DNA of 64,000 bases, taken from Kazachstania africana CBS 2517 (lineage: Eukaryota > Ascomycota > Saccharomycetes > Saccharomycetales > Saccharomycetaceae). The stretch covers positions 124,001 through 188,000 of the forward strand of contig NC_018941.1 in assembly GCF_000304475.1 (NCBI RefSeq). Reading direction: 5' to 3'. The notes under the pieces are model-generated. The model worked only from the letters and a program-made list of their open reading frames with translations. It made no database searches and was not told the origin of the DNA. This document shows positions 9,555 through 18,505 of the stretch, one piece after another. A program made the translations under genes and the position numbers. The first letter of the stretch is position 1. Each line of letters opens with the position of its first letter.

Positions 9555-9588
9555 TGGAAGTGCACCCCATGAGAGTGTGATGTGTGGT

Positions 9589-10164
9589 TCAGACCCCGGA
9601 GTACACTTTTAATGCCACCAGTAGTTCTGCAATGGTTTCATTTTCAAGTTCCAGTTGACGTTCCTCGTCGAGGTCTGCATCTGTGTCGCTATCCGAGGAG
9701 TTCTCGACTGTGACGCGATTGTGCTTGGGATGGACTGTCTGTAACCGTTCCACGAGGTTTCTGTATTTGGTTTTTTCTGTTCTGAGACTTTCCAACAGTT
9801 TGTTTTGTTCGCTAAGCAGCTTTGTGATCTTGCTATCGATCTGGAAGTTGTCTTCCATCAATTCTTTGATTCTCACCGCTATCATATCTTCCACATTGAC
9901 TACATCCTCATTCTTCTTGATTTTGTTCAGTCTATCAAGTGTTTTCAATATAGTTGCGCTCTTTTCCATCGACATCTGCAGATTTCTTCTGATCTCCAAC
10001 ATATGTCGCTGGTTTTGATCAAGTTTTATCTCACCGCTGGGTTCACCGTCACCTTGCGCCTTTACCATGTACAATTCGTCCAGAGACTCCAGCAAACTGT
10101 GGTACAGCTGCGTATGTTTGCGTTCTAGCTCTACAATCCTCCGTAATTTCTCCTCTGGTATCAT
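9589..10164 (-). CDS. MCM16: Kinetochore subunit Mcm16 (CENP-H homologue)
   Basis: Subunit of the Ctf3 (Mcm16-Ctf3-Mcm22) subcomplex of the inner kinetochore (CCAN). From the first ATG (10164; the longer frame starts with GTG) it is 191 residues versus 181 in S. cerevisiae. Two segments clearly match: RIVELERKHTQLYHSLLESLDELY at residues ~10-32 followed by MLEIRRNLQMSMEKSATIL, and the C-terminal ENETIAELLVALKVYSG. The sequence is largely predicted coiled coil with an acidic DSDTDADLDEE stretch before the C-terminal helix. Divergent with THP3 exactly as YPR046W/YPR045C. Confidence 0.88.
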   Translation of the reverse strand: MIPEEKLRRIVELERKHTQLYHSLLESLDELYMVKAQGDGEPSGEIKLDQNQRHMLEIRRNLQMSMEKSATILKTLDRLNKIKKNEDVVNVEDMIAVRIKELMEDNFQIDSKITKLLSEQNKLLESLRTEKTKYRNLVERLQTVHPKHNRVTVENSSDSDTDADLDEERQLELENETIAELLVALKVYSGV

Positions 10165-10419
10165 CCTCAGTTGTTGGCCATCTTTACTGATAAAATTAAG
10201 TATCACTAAGTATGTTTACCGCTTTCTAAACCAATTAAAAAGTTGATGCTACCCGGCTCGTGAACAGCAATTTGATATTGGAAAATTTAAAGACTAGTAG
10301 TCCTCATGATGGTTTGCTACCGAGAAGAGTTTCAAGGTGCCATCAAACAGTGTATTCAGTGTCTAAGACGATTCTTGCGATCCAAAATTCCCAGTGTAAA
10401 TATTCATTCTCCTCATTAA

Positions 10420-11733
10420 ATGAAGCCATATAACCAAGTGACGCCATTTGCTTTAGGTAAACGCAAACAAAGTAATAACTCATCTCAGCATGCTACAAAT
10501 CAAGAATCGTCAATACCCATGGCTAATATGACCCAGCAAAACGCGTTCCCTCAAATGGTAATACCCCCACCAGATTTCATGCCCTTAATACCGCCTAACT
10601 CATCGAGTCAACTTCTTTTTGGTGGTAATATGGTACAACCGAAGACTTCAGGCATTTTGACTAAACGACCCAAGATTGGTAACGTTGAAAAATGGAGCAT
10701 GAAAAGTATGTCTACCACACCTGATGACTTTCTTGAAGAGGAAAGAAGAAGAAGAAGGGCCGCAAGGTTTGGCAATAACGATACAAACGTTCCTAGAAAG
10801 AAAAATACATATGATACTATTCAGGATGAGGAAGATTTCTCAGACTTAAACGCAATTAGTACAAAATCCCATAAGTTCGATAAGAATATACATATCGTTG
10901 GTACATGCCAGAATTTAGAGAAGTCGTACTTAAGGCTGACTTCGGAACCAAATCCTGAGCTGGTCAGACCTTTGAATATTTTGAAGCAGGCTTTCACATT
11001 TGTTTTGAACAGATATCAAAAGGAACATTCATACGCATACTTCTGTGATCAATTTAAATCCATTAGACAAGATCTTAGAGTTCAAATGATTGAAAATAAT
11101 TTTACGATAAAGGTTTATCAGACTCATGCAAGAGTTGCATTAGAGAATAATGACCTAGGTGAATTTAATCAATGTCAATCAAGGCTTCTATATCTGTATG
11201 AAACGCCAACTTTCATTTCGAAAAAAAAAAGAAATGCTGAAGAGTTTACTGTCTATCTAATTCTCTATTATCTCTTAACAGATAATGCAAATGGTATAAC
11301 GTCATTGAAGTTACAACTATCGTTGAACGAAAAGACAACTTTAAAGAGTAAAAATGTTCAATTGGCATTCAATATGGCGACGGCAAAGTTGACCGGAAAC
11401 TATCATCAGTTCATGAAAATATATTCAACTATAAATGGTCCAGCCATAAATATAATCGACGCCTTCATAGAAAAAGAAAGGCTTAAAGCACTGGATACAA
11501 TTTGTAAAAGTTATATGCAACTTAATTTGGACTTCTTATGGAAGGAATTACATTTTAAAAATCTTTTGGAATTGATCACCTTTCTACGTTCTAAGAACCT
11601 GTTGAATTACATTGTTACTAAGAATGAAGGAATGGAAGATGAATTTAAATATCTCGGTACAAAGGCGTGTAGGCCCATTGTATCTCAACTTTATTTGAAA
11701 TCCAAAAAAGTCGATATTAAGGGCCAAAAATGA
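10420..11733 (+). CDS. THP3: Thp3, transcription elongation / mRNP protein
   Basis: Partner of Csn12 in a complex linked to transcription elongation and mRNA processing. 437 residues (S. cerevisiae ~470). The N-terminal ~90 residues are Gln/Asn/Pro-rich; residues ~85-100 contain the conserved PDDFLEEERRRRRAARFG; from ~165 to the end lies the SAC3/GANP/Thp3 domain with EPNPELVRPLNILKQAF. A run of ten A at 11221-11230 encodes lysines inside the domain and is slippage-prone, but the frame is intact. Neighbour order MCM16-THP3 is as in YPR046W-YPR045C. Confidence 0.9.
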   Translation: MKPYNQVTPFALGKRKQSNNSSQHATNQESSIPMANMTQQNAFPQMVIPPPDFMPLIPPNSSSQLLFGGNMVQPKTSGILTKRPKIGNVEKWSMKSMSTTPDDFLEEERRRRRAARFGNNDTNVPRKKNTYDTIQDEEDFSDLNAISTKSHKFDKNIHIVGTCQNLEKSYLRLTSEPNPELVRPLNILKQAFTFVLNRYQKEHSYAYFCDQFKSIRQDLRVQMIENNFTIKVYQTHARVALENNDLGEFNQCQSRLLYLYETPTFISKKKRNAEEFTVYLILYYLLTDNANGITSLKLQLSLNEKTTLKSKNVQLAFNMATAKLTGNYHQFMKIYSTINGPAINIIDAFIEKERLKALDTICKSYMQLNLDFLWKELHFKNLLELITFLRSKNLLNYIVTKNEGMEDEFKYLGTKACRPIVSQLYLKSKKVDIKGQK

Positions 11734-11968
11734 GATGTTATAATTTTGATAGATTGATATAACTTTAATTTGTAAGAGATTAATAGTATTAGAGTTATTA
11801 TTTTAGGAATATCTACGGTTATATATTTTAGAATACATTTTATTTAATACAGCGTATTGGAGGAATTATTAGTACATTATTAAATTATCATTTGTTCGTG
11901 AATCGATCGTATAATTGAGAGAAAAGATTGTTACAATGTTGGAATGTTTCTTGATGGTAAGTGAGATA

Positions 11969-13108
11969 TTAATATGAAACTTCTATAACTAGTTTTTGGA
12001 ACTTTTTGATACCTGACAACACTGTTTGGTAAGTGTCGTTATCTGATAACTCTACAACATTGGTTCCTTCGACTTTGGCTGCTAATTTGAGAGTATCAGC
12101 TAACGTAATAACCGATAAGGCACTGACTCTATTTATAAGCACATTTTCTAGTTTTGTGAGGGAGTCAATCTCGTAATCATCACATTTTATAGCATAGTAG
12201 TCACTATTTACTAGAGCTTTTATTTTAATTTTTGTCGATTGTCTCTTATTGGCCTTCTGTTCATTTATATTATTAGTAAACCAATCATCGATAATATGTT
12301 GTAATGAGTCTTCTTTCATCACGAACCTCAACAGATCTTCGAAATACTTATTAAAAAGAAGAATTCTTTCGTCATCCATAGTATCACTATTATTAGAACC
12401 AGAAAATGAAGGACTTGGCAAACAAGGCAGGTCATCTCTGTTTAGAGTAGACATCAAAATGTTTGCATGCAATTTATAAAAATCTTGATAGTATCTATAA
12501 TCAGCAATCTCATATTTTGCTGAGTTTATTAATTTTAAATGATACTCTAAACGGCCTTCTGCATTGTAATGGATGGATCCAACTCTACATTGTCGTACTG
12601 GAAGTGTTTTATCAAATGCGTTGTCATGGAAACTTGCTAAGGAAGGAGAATCTCCCGAAACTGATCTCTTGGAGAAAGTACTCGATATGACTGTAGATGG
12701 GGTATTTGGTGGTGTCAGTTCCATCAATCCACTTGGTTTCCTCGAAGATATGGGTGACCCAGATAAGTTAACATCTAAGGTTGTATGCTCTTTCAAATAC
12801 GATAAAGGAATTAAACCGTATCCGACTTCATTTACTAGTTTGATTCTACAGATTCCATTTGTTTCATGTGATATTACTTGAACCAAACTATCCTTTTTTA
12901 TTGTGACTTGGTTCACCGTCTGTATATAATCTTTCGTTACAGTACAGAGGAATATTTTATCAGATAGTTGATCCGGATGAGCCCATTCCTGACTAGCTTG
13001 TCCTGGATGAGTAATAAGTGAAGGAGGTGAGATTTCCAGAACCTTGCCACCTTTCAACATTTTGTTTCCACCATATGGGCTACTAAATGCATCAAATACA
13101 GAAACCAT
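11969..13108 (-). CDS. Short BEM1-like scaffold (degenerate SH3 - PX - PB1)
   Basis: 379-residue relative of the Cdc42 polarity scaffold Bem1 (551 residues in S. cerevisiae), keeping the domain order but with one SH3 domain. Residues ~51-107 resemble Bem1 SH3-2 (KIFLCTVTKDYIQ ... GYGLIPLSYL) but lack the ALYDY motif and the conserved tryptophan of the peptide groove. Residues ~171-288 form a PX domain with RYYQDFYKLH (205-214), nearly identical to Bem1, and CLPSPSF. Residues ~291-379 form a PB1 domain starting TKIKIKALV, retaining the basic patch that in Bem1 meets Cdc24. A Ser/Pro-rich linker lies at 110-168. It sits between THP3 and RPL43, not the S. cerevisiae BEM1 neighbourhood. I read it as a diverged duplicate of BEM1; whether a full BEM1 exists elsewhere cannot be seen. 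Confidence 0.72.
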   Translation of the reverse strand: MVSVFDAFSSPYGGNKMLKGGKVLEISPPSLITHPGQASQEWAHPDQLSDKIFLCTVTKDYIQTVNQVTIKKDSLVQVISHETNGICRIKLVNEVGYGLIPLSYLKEHTTLDVNLSGSPISSRKPSGLMELTPPNTPSTVISSTFSKRSVSGDSPSLASFHDNAFDKTLPVRQCRVGSIHYNAEGRLEYHLKLINSAKYEIADYRYYQDFYKLHANILMSTLNRDDLPCLPSPSFSGSNNSDTMDDERILLFNKYFEDLLRFVMKEDSLQHIIDDWFTNNINEQKANKRQSTKIKIKALVNSDYYAIKCDDYEIDSLTKLENVLINRVSALSVITLADTLKLAAKVEGTNVVELSDNDTYQTVLSGIKKFQKLVIEVSY

Positions 13109-14444
13109 TTTTCCAAAAAGATGCTAGGACCTAGTAGTTATGACGAGACTTTTGCTATGCCAATACTTCTGTTCAAGAGGAGAATAAAAAATCTCACTGT
13201 TGTATTTATTATATAATTCAAGGAGGTCCTTTTCACTTACCACTAGTGAAAGTGCTTGTACATCATTTCAATGTTTGTTGTTTACATTTTCAAGTCGATG
13301 AGAATTCTCTTTGCAAATACTGGGGCAAGCGTGTCTGTATTTCCTAAACTGATTGCCTCGACGTTTGACATTTACCGAAAGAGGAATTTGCAACTTGCTT
13401 ACCCAGAACTGGACTTGCAGACAATATCTCTTGCAATGGAAATAAAGTTTGCCCGAGCTTTTCTCCGGCAGCCGCAGAACTGTACTAGAGAGACCCCCCC
13501 GTAGAAGAGAAGCGTTCGCGCGTTCTCGTTTCCAAATGTGACTTTCTTCACGGTGAAAAGAGTCCCGCACTCACTCGTGGTCGTACGGCTGCTTAAGAGA
13601 TGAAGGTGCAAATAAAATCTCTGTGATTAGAATTTATGCCATAAGCAAAAGTACACGGTTTACCAAATGGGAACATGCAATCTCTTTTGAGAAATTGGTA
13701 TTGCCTATTCTGGTATTATACATTTTAAATTAAATGCGACCATAATGTACAGACACACACTTGGAAGTCAGTGGAGATTCCCGGCAAGTAACTATAGTTT
13801 ATGGTAAACCTTGCATAAGTTACTGCATTGAAGCTCAGTATCGAGTTTGTTTATTTACTTTTTGTAAGGATTAGTTGCTTCTACTTGATCAAAGAATATC
13901 TACAATCGCGTCGCTAGACAGGTCCGACTTTGATGAGGGGAGAAAGCTTGCACGTGCAGCCACTTATTAACGTTGGATAAATGAATTGGCATTCTGAGGA
14001 AATGTTCCCACCTTGCTCTTTGACTTTCATAAGTTGAATGATTGCACAATGAATACATGCTGCCGCCGTTCTAAACCCTCTGTATTCTTAGACTTTTCCA
14101 ACTTTTCTTAAGTGCTTCAATAGATATGACTTAATAATCGATTAAACATCTTACTTTAAAAGAAGTTTGCTTGAGAAAGATGGCTGCATGAACAATGCTA
14201 CATCGAATGGAAGATCTACTGTTGTTACAATTCACCTGCATAGTTTCTTTATCGGAATAATAGAAAAATCAGTTATGACTACGATTCATCCACGCACTGA
14301 CAAAAATTAGCCACTGTGCATTTTTGACAGTAAACCCTTTTATACTTGAATTATAATTTATAAAATTTTTAGATGAGTTATTGATTGATTATAGTCATAT
14401 ATTTAGTACATAAAAGAATTTTATTATAAAACCAGTAAATATAC
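13109..14444. other. Long gene-free region upstream of the BEM1-like gene
   Basis: 1.34 kb with no convincing gene, lying upstream of the BEM1-like gene and downstream of RPL43. It holds a GC-rich patch around 13480-13580 with an 8-base C-run at 13493-13500, a GCACGTGC E-box near 13951 and otherwise ordinary AT-rich DNA. ORFs of 70-100 codons on either strand here resemble no family. No tRNA or snoRNA was recognised. Confidence 0.5.
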
Positions 14445-15021
14445 TTAAGCTTCGACCATATCTCTTAATCTTCTGATAGTAGATCTGACGGTGGCGGCAG
14501 CAGCAGTGGAGACAGTGTAAGCACCACCAGCAACAGTCTTTTTACAAGAAGCACAAGACCAGATACCAGCAGCACCTCTCTTGACAGTCTTCTTACCACA
14601 GAAAGAACAGTCGTATCTAGCGTGTTGTTGGACTTCTAACTTCTTAACTTGTCTTCTTAAAGAAGAACCGTAACGGACACCGTACTTACCAGTGATACCA
14701 ACCTTCTTAGTTCTCTTAGCCCTGTAGAAAAAATATTGAATAGAATTCAATTCAAATTGTTAGTATTCAAATTCATTTTAATAGTAAGGTAATATGATTT
14801 AGAACCTATTCAGTGCCTTGATAATTGTCTTGACTTGGCTTTTCACACTTTTATATCGTCACCATTATTTGTCATAAATTCTATCTCATCATTAGTATTT
14901 CCACAATGTATTGAATCTAAAGTTAAATATCTTCGGTTATATCAATAATCGACATAAGGTACTCTATCTGGCAGGTTCCACGACAGTTCTAAATCGTTTA
15001 TAGCTTATTATATGCATACAT
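14445..15021 (-). CDS. RPL43: 60S ribosomal protein L43 (eL43), two exons
   Basis: Zinc-ribbon protein of the large ribosomal subunit. Exon 2 is 14445-14721 (277 nt), beginning with the G that completes the initiator ATG and continuing [24 protein letters not shown] and CASC supply the zinc ligands. Exon 1 is proposed to be only the two bases AT at 15020-15021, followed by GTATGC at 15019-15014. Total 92 residues, as in S. cerevisiae, whose RPL43 genes have the same two-base first exon. A perfect TACTAAC branch site (14759-14765) and CAG acceptor (14722-14724) support the splice. The open frame running past the acceptor is not coding. Neighbours match both RPL43A (THP3 side) and RPL43B (BUD4 side). 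Protein certain; exon 1 good but not proven. Confidence 0.9.
14722..15019 (-). other. RPL43 intron
   Basis: 298-nt intron: donor GTATGC at 15019-15014 (consensus GTATGT, one mismatch), branch site TACTAAC at 14765-14759 on the minus strand, acceptor CAG ending at 14722, branch-to-acceptor distance ~38 nt. No other GTATGT-like donor after an ATG was found up to 15.1 kb. Confidence 0.75.
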
Positions 15022-15364
15022 TTTTTATTCTTCTATCTGTGATTGTCTGTATTCCAGTTATGAAAGTATGTTAATTCATTGGAAGAATGAAAAATATAAC
15101 CCATAATTTTTACCAAACGGCGGGTCAGAGGGGAGTGAAAGCTTCACTCGGTCCAACTCTTCGCCGCCCGAACTTCCTCTGGTTTACTTGCTTCCGTCCC
15201 AGCACCACCTGCTCTCCACCGAAGCTTCCCGCTGAGTGCCCTGGGCTTCCACTGCTGGGCCGATATGCTAGAAGGAGAATCAGGGTGAGAGAGGAATGCT
15301 CCAAGATTAATTTTTTTGCTTTCGGAAAAAAAATGTTTTTTTCTTATCTCGAAATATGGTCAGG

Positions 15365-15373
15365 GTATGGGTG
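15365..15373 (-). promoter_or_regulatory. Rap1-like site upstream of RPL43
   Basis: CACCCATAC on the minus strand matches the core of the Rap1 consensus, about 345 bp upstream of the RPL43 ATG. Ribosomal protein genes in this family are typically Rap1/Fhl1/Ifh1 controlled. The stretch 15022-15514 between RPL43 and BUD4 otherwise holds a GC-rich patch around 15120-15260 and T-rich DNA; an ORF across it is not credible. Confidence 0.5.
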
Positions 15374-15514
15374 CAAAACCCACGAATTTAAAAAAACAGT
15401 CATATGAAATTATTTTTCTATTCTAAGCAAGGATGCTCTAACAGATGGAACACTTCTACTGTCACTATGAATTACTATATGCTTGTGCTACAATTTCTTG
15501 ACTTATTGCGTACA

Positions 15515-18214
15515 TTACGCATTAGAAAACTTTTGGGCTTCAACATATTTCTTAACCCAAGGTTGATGCGTGATGTTTAAGTCAACAACCTGGCATAATT
15601 TCTTGTACCAGTCATTTCTGTCTTCATCATTGCCTTCAACAGTCAAATTGATAATTTCTCCGTCCTTGAAGACAAGATTAATGCTTTCCCCAAATAATAC
15701 AAGCTCTGTAAGATTTGTGAATACTCTATCACCTTCTGACCTTGTTGCTTCCGCACTCATTACCTTTTCTACTTTCAAAAGATTGATGGATATGTCGGAT
15801 GCTTTTGTGACTTCGTGATAGCCTACAAGTTCTGTCCCTTGTAATCTGAAATATCTTCTCCTAATAGCACTTTGTAGGTCACCACCCTTCTGCAGAAGAT
15901 ATCCTTCTTTGAAGATACTCTGTTGAAGTCTAAAATTCTCCGCTATTTTCTGACCTTTACCGTATGAGTTCGGTATTACTTCATCAGATGACGTTTTTTC
16001 AAAGAAACAAAGATTAAACTTCAATGTTCCAACCTTGTAAACCGAGTGGCCTTCAGTCCATTTATTGAACATTGGTATATCCACACTCTTTTTTTTAAAT
16101 TTACAGTCACTGACCATTTTTGGATCAAAATCTATCATAGACTGCGCATACGAGCCATCTTGATCAAATAGAGTAGCCCATTCATCTGCTTTTGCATTTC
16201 TTTGAATATATTTTTTTCGATACACATATTTGGTTCTTTGGAATGGAAACCTTTTCCCAACAGGAACTTTTTCAACAATCTCTACCAATTCCTTTTCTGG
16301 ATTTTGATACTTACACTTCAACGTTACTTTTAAACTGGGAGAGTTTCTTTCAAGCACGATAGAAAAGTCTTTTTTTACATCTATAGATCCCTTGTCGGAC
16401 ATTTCTTCCCACGGTGTACTTTCAATCTTCCCATCCAAATCAAATTCAATGGAATACTTTGCTTTATGATGCCTTATAGCCTTTAATGCTAAATTTTCAA
16501 TGCCTTCTAAAGCCAAGAACAATCTTCCGCTCTTTGGTGAATGGGTAACTGGAACATCAATTTCGGAGGGAGCATTTAAGGCTTGAGGAAGGCTGACTTC
16601 CTTGGACTCACAAGTAGACGAATTTGTCTCCTCTTTCTCTTCCTGTGATTCCCTCTGTTCTTCAATTTTCACAATAGGCAGTTTCAAAGGGGAGGATTCT
16701 ACATCATCTTTGATATATTCATCTTTGTTGACAACTTTGAAGGGACTATGAGAATGTAATCCTAGTTTAAACGCTTTTGTTGGTGTACTTTCTACTTCTC
16801 TTGCTTGGAAACTGCCGAAAAGGCTGGATTCTGAAAAGTCAATATCTTCAACATCTAGAAGAGAAGATTCTCCAACAGCTAGTTCAGTAACATCTTCAAC
16901 TAAAATATCTGGAGGTCTACTCTCTAATAAAATAGGTTGCAAACTTTTATCTGCAGCTTTTTCAAAAAAGCTGGAATTTTCACTGAAATTGAGAAATGAG
17001 CTATGGTCGATTTCATTTAGAACAAAACCCAGATTATTTTCAATCAAAGAAGGAAATAGTTCGTCATTGTCGAAATCAAACAATGAAGAAAAAGTGTCTA
17101 CATTCTTTTTATAAGAGGGCGTTTCATCTTCTGCGTTCTTCTTTGTCTCCGTTTTAACCACAATGGTGTCTTTTACTGGTACATTTGCGCCAAACAAAGC
17201 TGGTATATCAGGATCTGGAATTGTTATTTGAAGCTCTTCTTCTGCTGAAGAAGAAGATGTAACTCTCGCCTTTGGATAGTGTATTTTGCTTCTACTTATA
17301 ATTCTTGGTTTGAAAGTAAAACTTGATCTTTTATCTCTTTGAGCTAATTGTGGTGATTCAATGGCAGTTGAGCTGGAAAATCTAGAAGTTATACTCATAG
17401 CTGGAGAGGGCTGTGCGTCCTGCTTATGCCATATTGCTAGGTAATTGGAAGGCTTAATAGGGTCAAAAGATTTAATGGAAGTACTTTCATTTAATGTTTC
17501 AATGTCTTCATCCTTATAAATTGTTGATAACAAAGCGAATTCATCATAATCACTTTCTGAACTCGAGTCATTGAGAAATATGTTATTATTGAGAGATTTT
17601 TCTATAATTTCTTCTTGTTTTTCCTCAATATAATCTGTCATAATTTTCAATTTATCTTCTAAACCTGGCAGGAGTGGAAGTTGTGGAGTTCTTAGAGTGC
17701 TAGAATCACTCTCGTCACCATCTATTTCTAAGTTTATCAATGACTGTGTCTCCTCTACGGTGGTGTCTTGGCTTTCATTAATTATTTCTAAATCTTCCAA
17801 AGCTAAGGAATTAGAACTTAGATCATAATCCTGTAAAGAATACTCTTTCACTTCCCTATCATCATCATCCTGTAAATCTATCATATCTAAAGAGCTATTA
17901 GAGACATGTAGCTCGTTATCTTCAACTATATCTTCTTTAATTTCCACGGTATCATCAGAAAAGATGACAGATTTTCTATTTTCTTTATTCTTGCATTCAT
18001 TAACTTGTAGGGAACATATGGCAACCGTCTCATTACGTCTCGTATTATGATCTACGATCATATCCATTGTCTCTTCACCGATCTCCAAAAGGTCCAACTG
18101 ACGTTTCTGTACCGGTGTGTGCGTTATCGTTCTTTCCATTTCAGTTTCGATCTCTTTCACAAGGTCGCTCATGACCTCGTCTACATGAGAAATATCATTA
18201 GCTAGCTCGGCCAT
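15515..18214 (-). CDS. BUD4: Bud-site selection protein Bud4 (anillin-like)
   Basis: Bud-neck protein that links septins to the axial budding landmark. 899 residues from the ATG at 18214 (the codon before it is GTG), much shorter than S. cerevisiae Bud4 (1447). The N-terminal ~560 residues are acidic, Ser-rich and probably disordered, with several S/T-P sites. Residues ~565-760 match the anillin-homology region (FPFQRTKYVYRKKYIQRN); residues ~775-890 form a PH domain (EGYLLQKGGDLQSAIRRRYF). The last residues (HQPWVKKYVEAQKF) are typical of Bud4. Divergent with JSN1/PUF2 as YJR092W-YJR091C. The upstream region carries Mcm1 and forkhead sites. Confidence 0.93.
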   Translation of the reverse strand: MAELANDISHVDEVMSDLVKEIETEMERTITHTPVQKRQLDLLEIGEETMDMIVDHNTRRNETVAICSLQVNECKNKENRKSVIFSDDTVEIKEDIVEDNELHVSNSSLDMIDLQDDDDREVKEYSLQDYDLSSNSLALEDLEIINESQDTTVEETQSLINLEIDGDESDSSTLRTPQLPLLPGLEDKLKIMTDYIEEKQEEIIEKSLNNNIFLNDSSSESDYDEFALLSTIYKDEDIETLNESTSIKSFDPIKPSNYLAIWHKQDAQPSPAMSITSRFSSSTAIESPQLAQRDKRSSFTFKPRIISRSKIHYPKARVTSSSSAEEELQITIPDPDIPALFGANVPVKDTIVVKTETKKNAEDETPSYKKNVDTFSSLFDFDNDELFPSLIENNLGFVLNEIDHSSFLNFSENSSFFEKAADKSLQPILLESRPPDILVEDVTELAVGESSLLDVEDIDFSESSLFGSFQAREVESTPTKAFKLGLHSHSPFKVVNKDEYIKDDVESSPLKLPIVKIEEQRESQEEKEETNSSTCESKEVSLPQALNAPSEIDVPVTHSPKSGRLFLALEGIENLALKAIRHHKAKYSIEFDLDGKIESTPWEEMSDKGSIDVKKDFSIVLERNSPSLKVTLKCKYQNPEKELVEIVEKVPVGKRFPFQRTKYVYRKKYIQRNAKADEWATLFDQDGSYAQSMIDFDPKMVSDCKFKKKSVDIPMFNKWTEGHSVYKVGTLKFNLCFFEKTSSDEVIPNSYGKGQKIAENFRLQQSIFKEGYLLQKGGDLQSAIRRRYFRLQGTELVGYHEVTKASDISINLLKVEKVMSAEATRSEGDRVFTNLTELVLFGESINLVFKDGEIINLTVEGNDEDRNDWYKKLCQVVDLNITHQPWVKKYVEAQKFSNA

Positions 18215-18352
18215 CACTATCTTTGCAAGGTCACCTATGTAAATGTGCTTCTATCAACTTTCCTTGATCTCAATCTTATATAAAGAAGCCGTATTTGGGT
18301 CAGGGCCATTATGATGGCCATGCACCTGCCAATAGTTCGAACAACCCATTTC

Positions 18353-18390
18353 TGTTTACATATTACCTCATTGAGACGCACATGTAAACA
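18353..18390. promoter_or_regulatory. Two forkhead sites (GTAAACA) upstream of BUD4
   Basis: TGTTTAC at 18353-18359 and GTAAACA at 18384-18390 are exact Fkh1/Fkh2 cores in opposite orientation, 140-175 bp upstream of the BUD4 ATG. With the Mcm1 box at 18490 they resemble a G2/M (CLB2-cluster) promoter. Confidence 0.55.
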
Positions 18391-18447
18391 ATTAAATACG
18401 AATCATTCGTCTCAAAATAAAAAGAAAAAAGGCTGAAAGCTAACGTG

Positions 18448-18455
18448 TCACGTGA
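18448..18455. promoter_or_regulatory. TCACGTGA E-box upstream of BUD4
   Basis: Palindromic Cbf1/Pho4-type site between the forkhead pair and the Mcm1 box. It is directly visible; its role is unknown. Confidence 0.4.
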
Positions 18456-18489
18456 TTATCACCTGATAAACGAGACAAATCCACGAAGC

Positions 18490-18505
18490 TTCCTAATTAG
18501 GAAAA
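18490..18505. promoter_or_regulatory. Palindromic Mcm1 P-box
   Basis: TTCCTAATTAGGAAAA is essentially the ideal Mcm1 palindrome (CC-A/T6-GG with TT/AA flanks), about 280 bp upstream of BUD4. A weaker CCCATAAAGG follows at 18531-18540. Confidence 0.65.

Noticed and set aside
11937..11948. TGTTGGAATGTT resembling the start of a Ty1-type LTR
   Set aside because: Only a few bases match; no terminal repeat end, target duplication or primer-binding site is found in the 235-bp spacer.
13256..13611. Overlapping 70-100-codon ORFs on both strands in the 1.3-kb gap
   Set aside because: Mutually overlapping, low-quality starts, no domain; most likely chance ORFs in a GC-rich patch.
15087..15407. 106-codon plus-strand ORF upstream of RPL43
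   Set aside because: It lies across a GC-rich ribosomal-protein promoter with a Rap1 site, and its translation shows no family resemblance.
18448..18470. Centromere-like TCACGTGATTATCAC
   Set aside because: The following DNA is not strongly AT-rich and no CDEIII is present; it is the BUD4 promoter.
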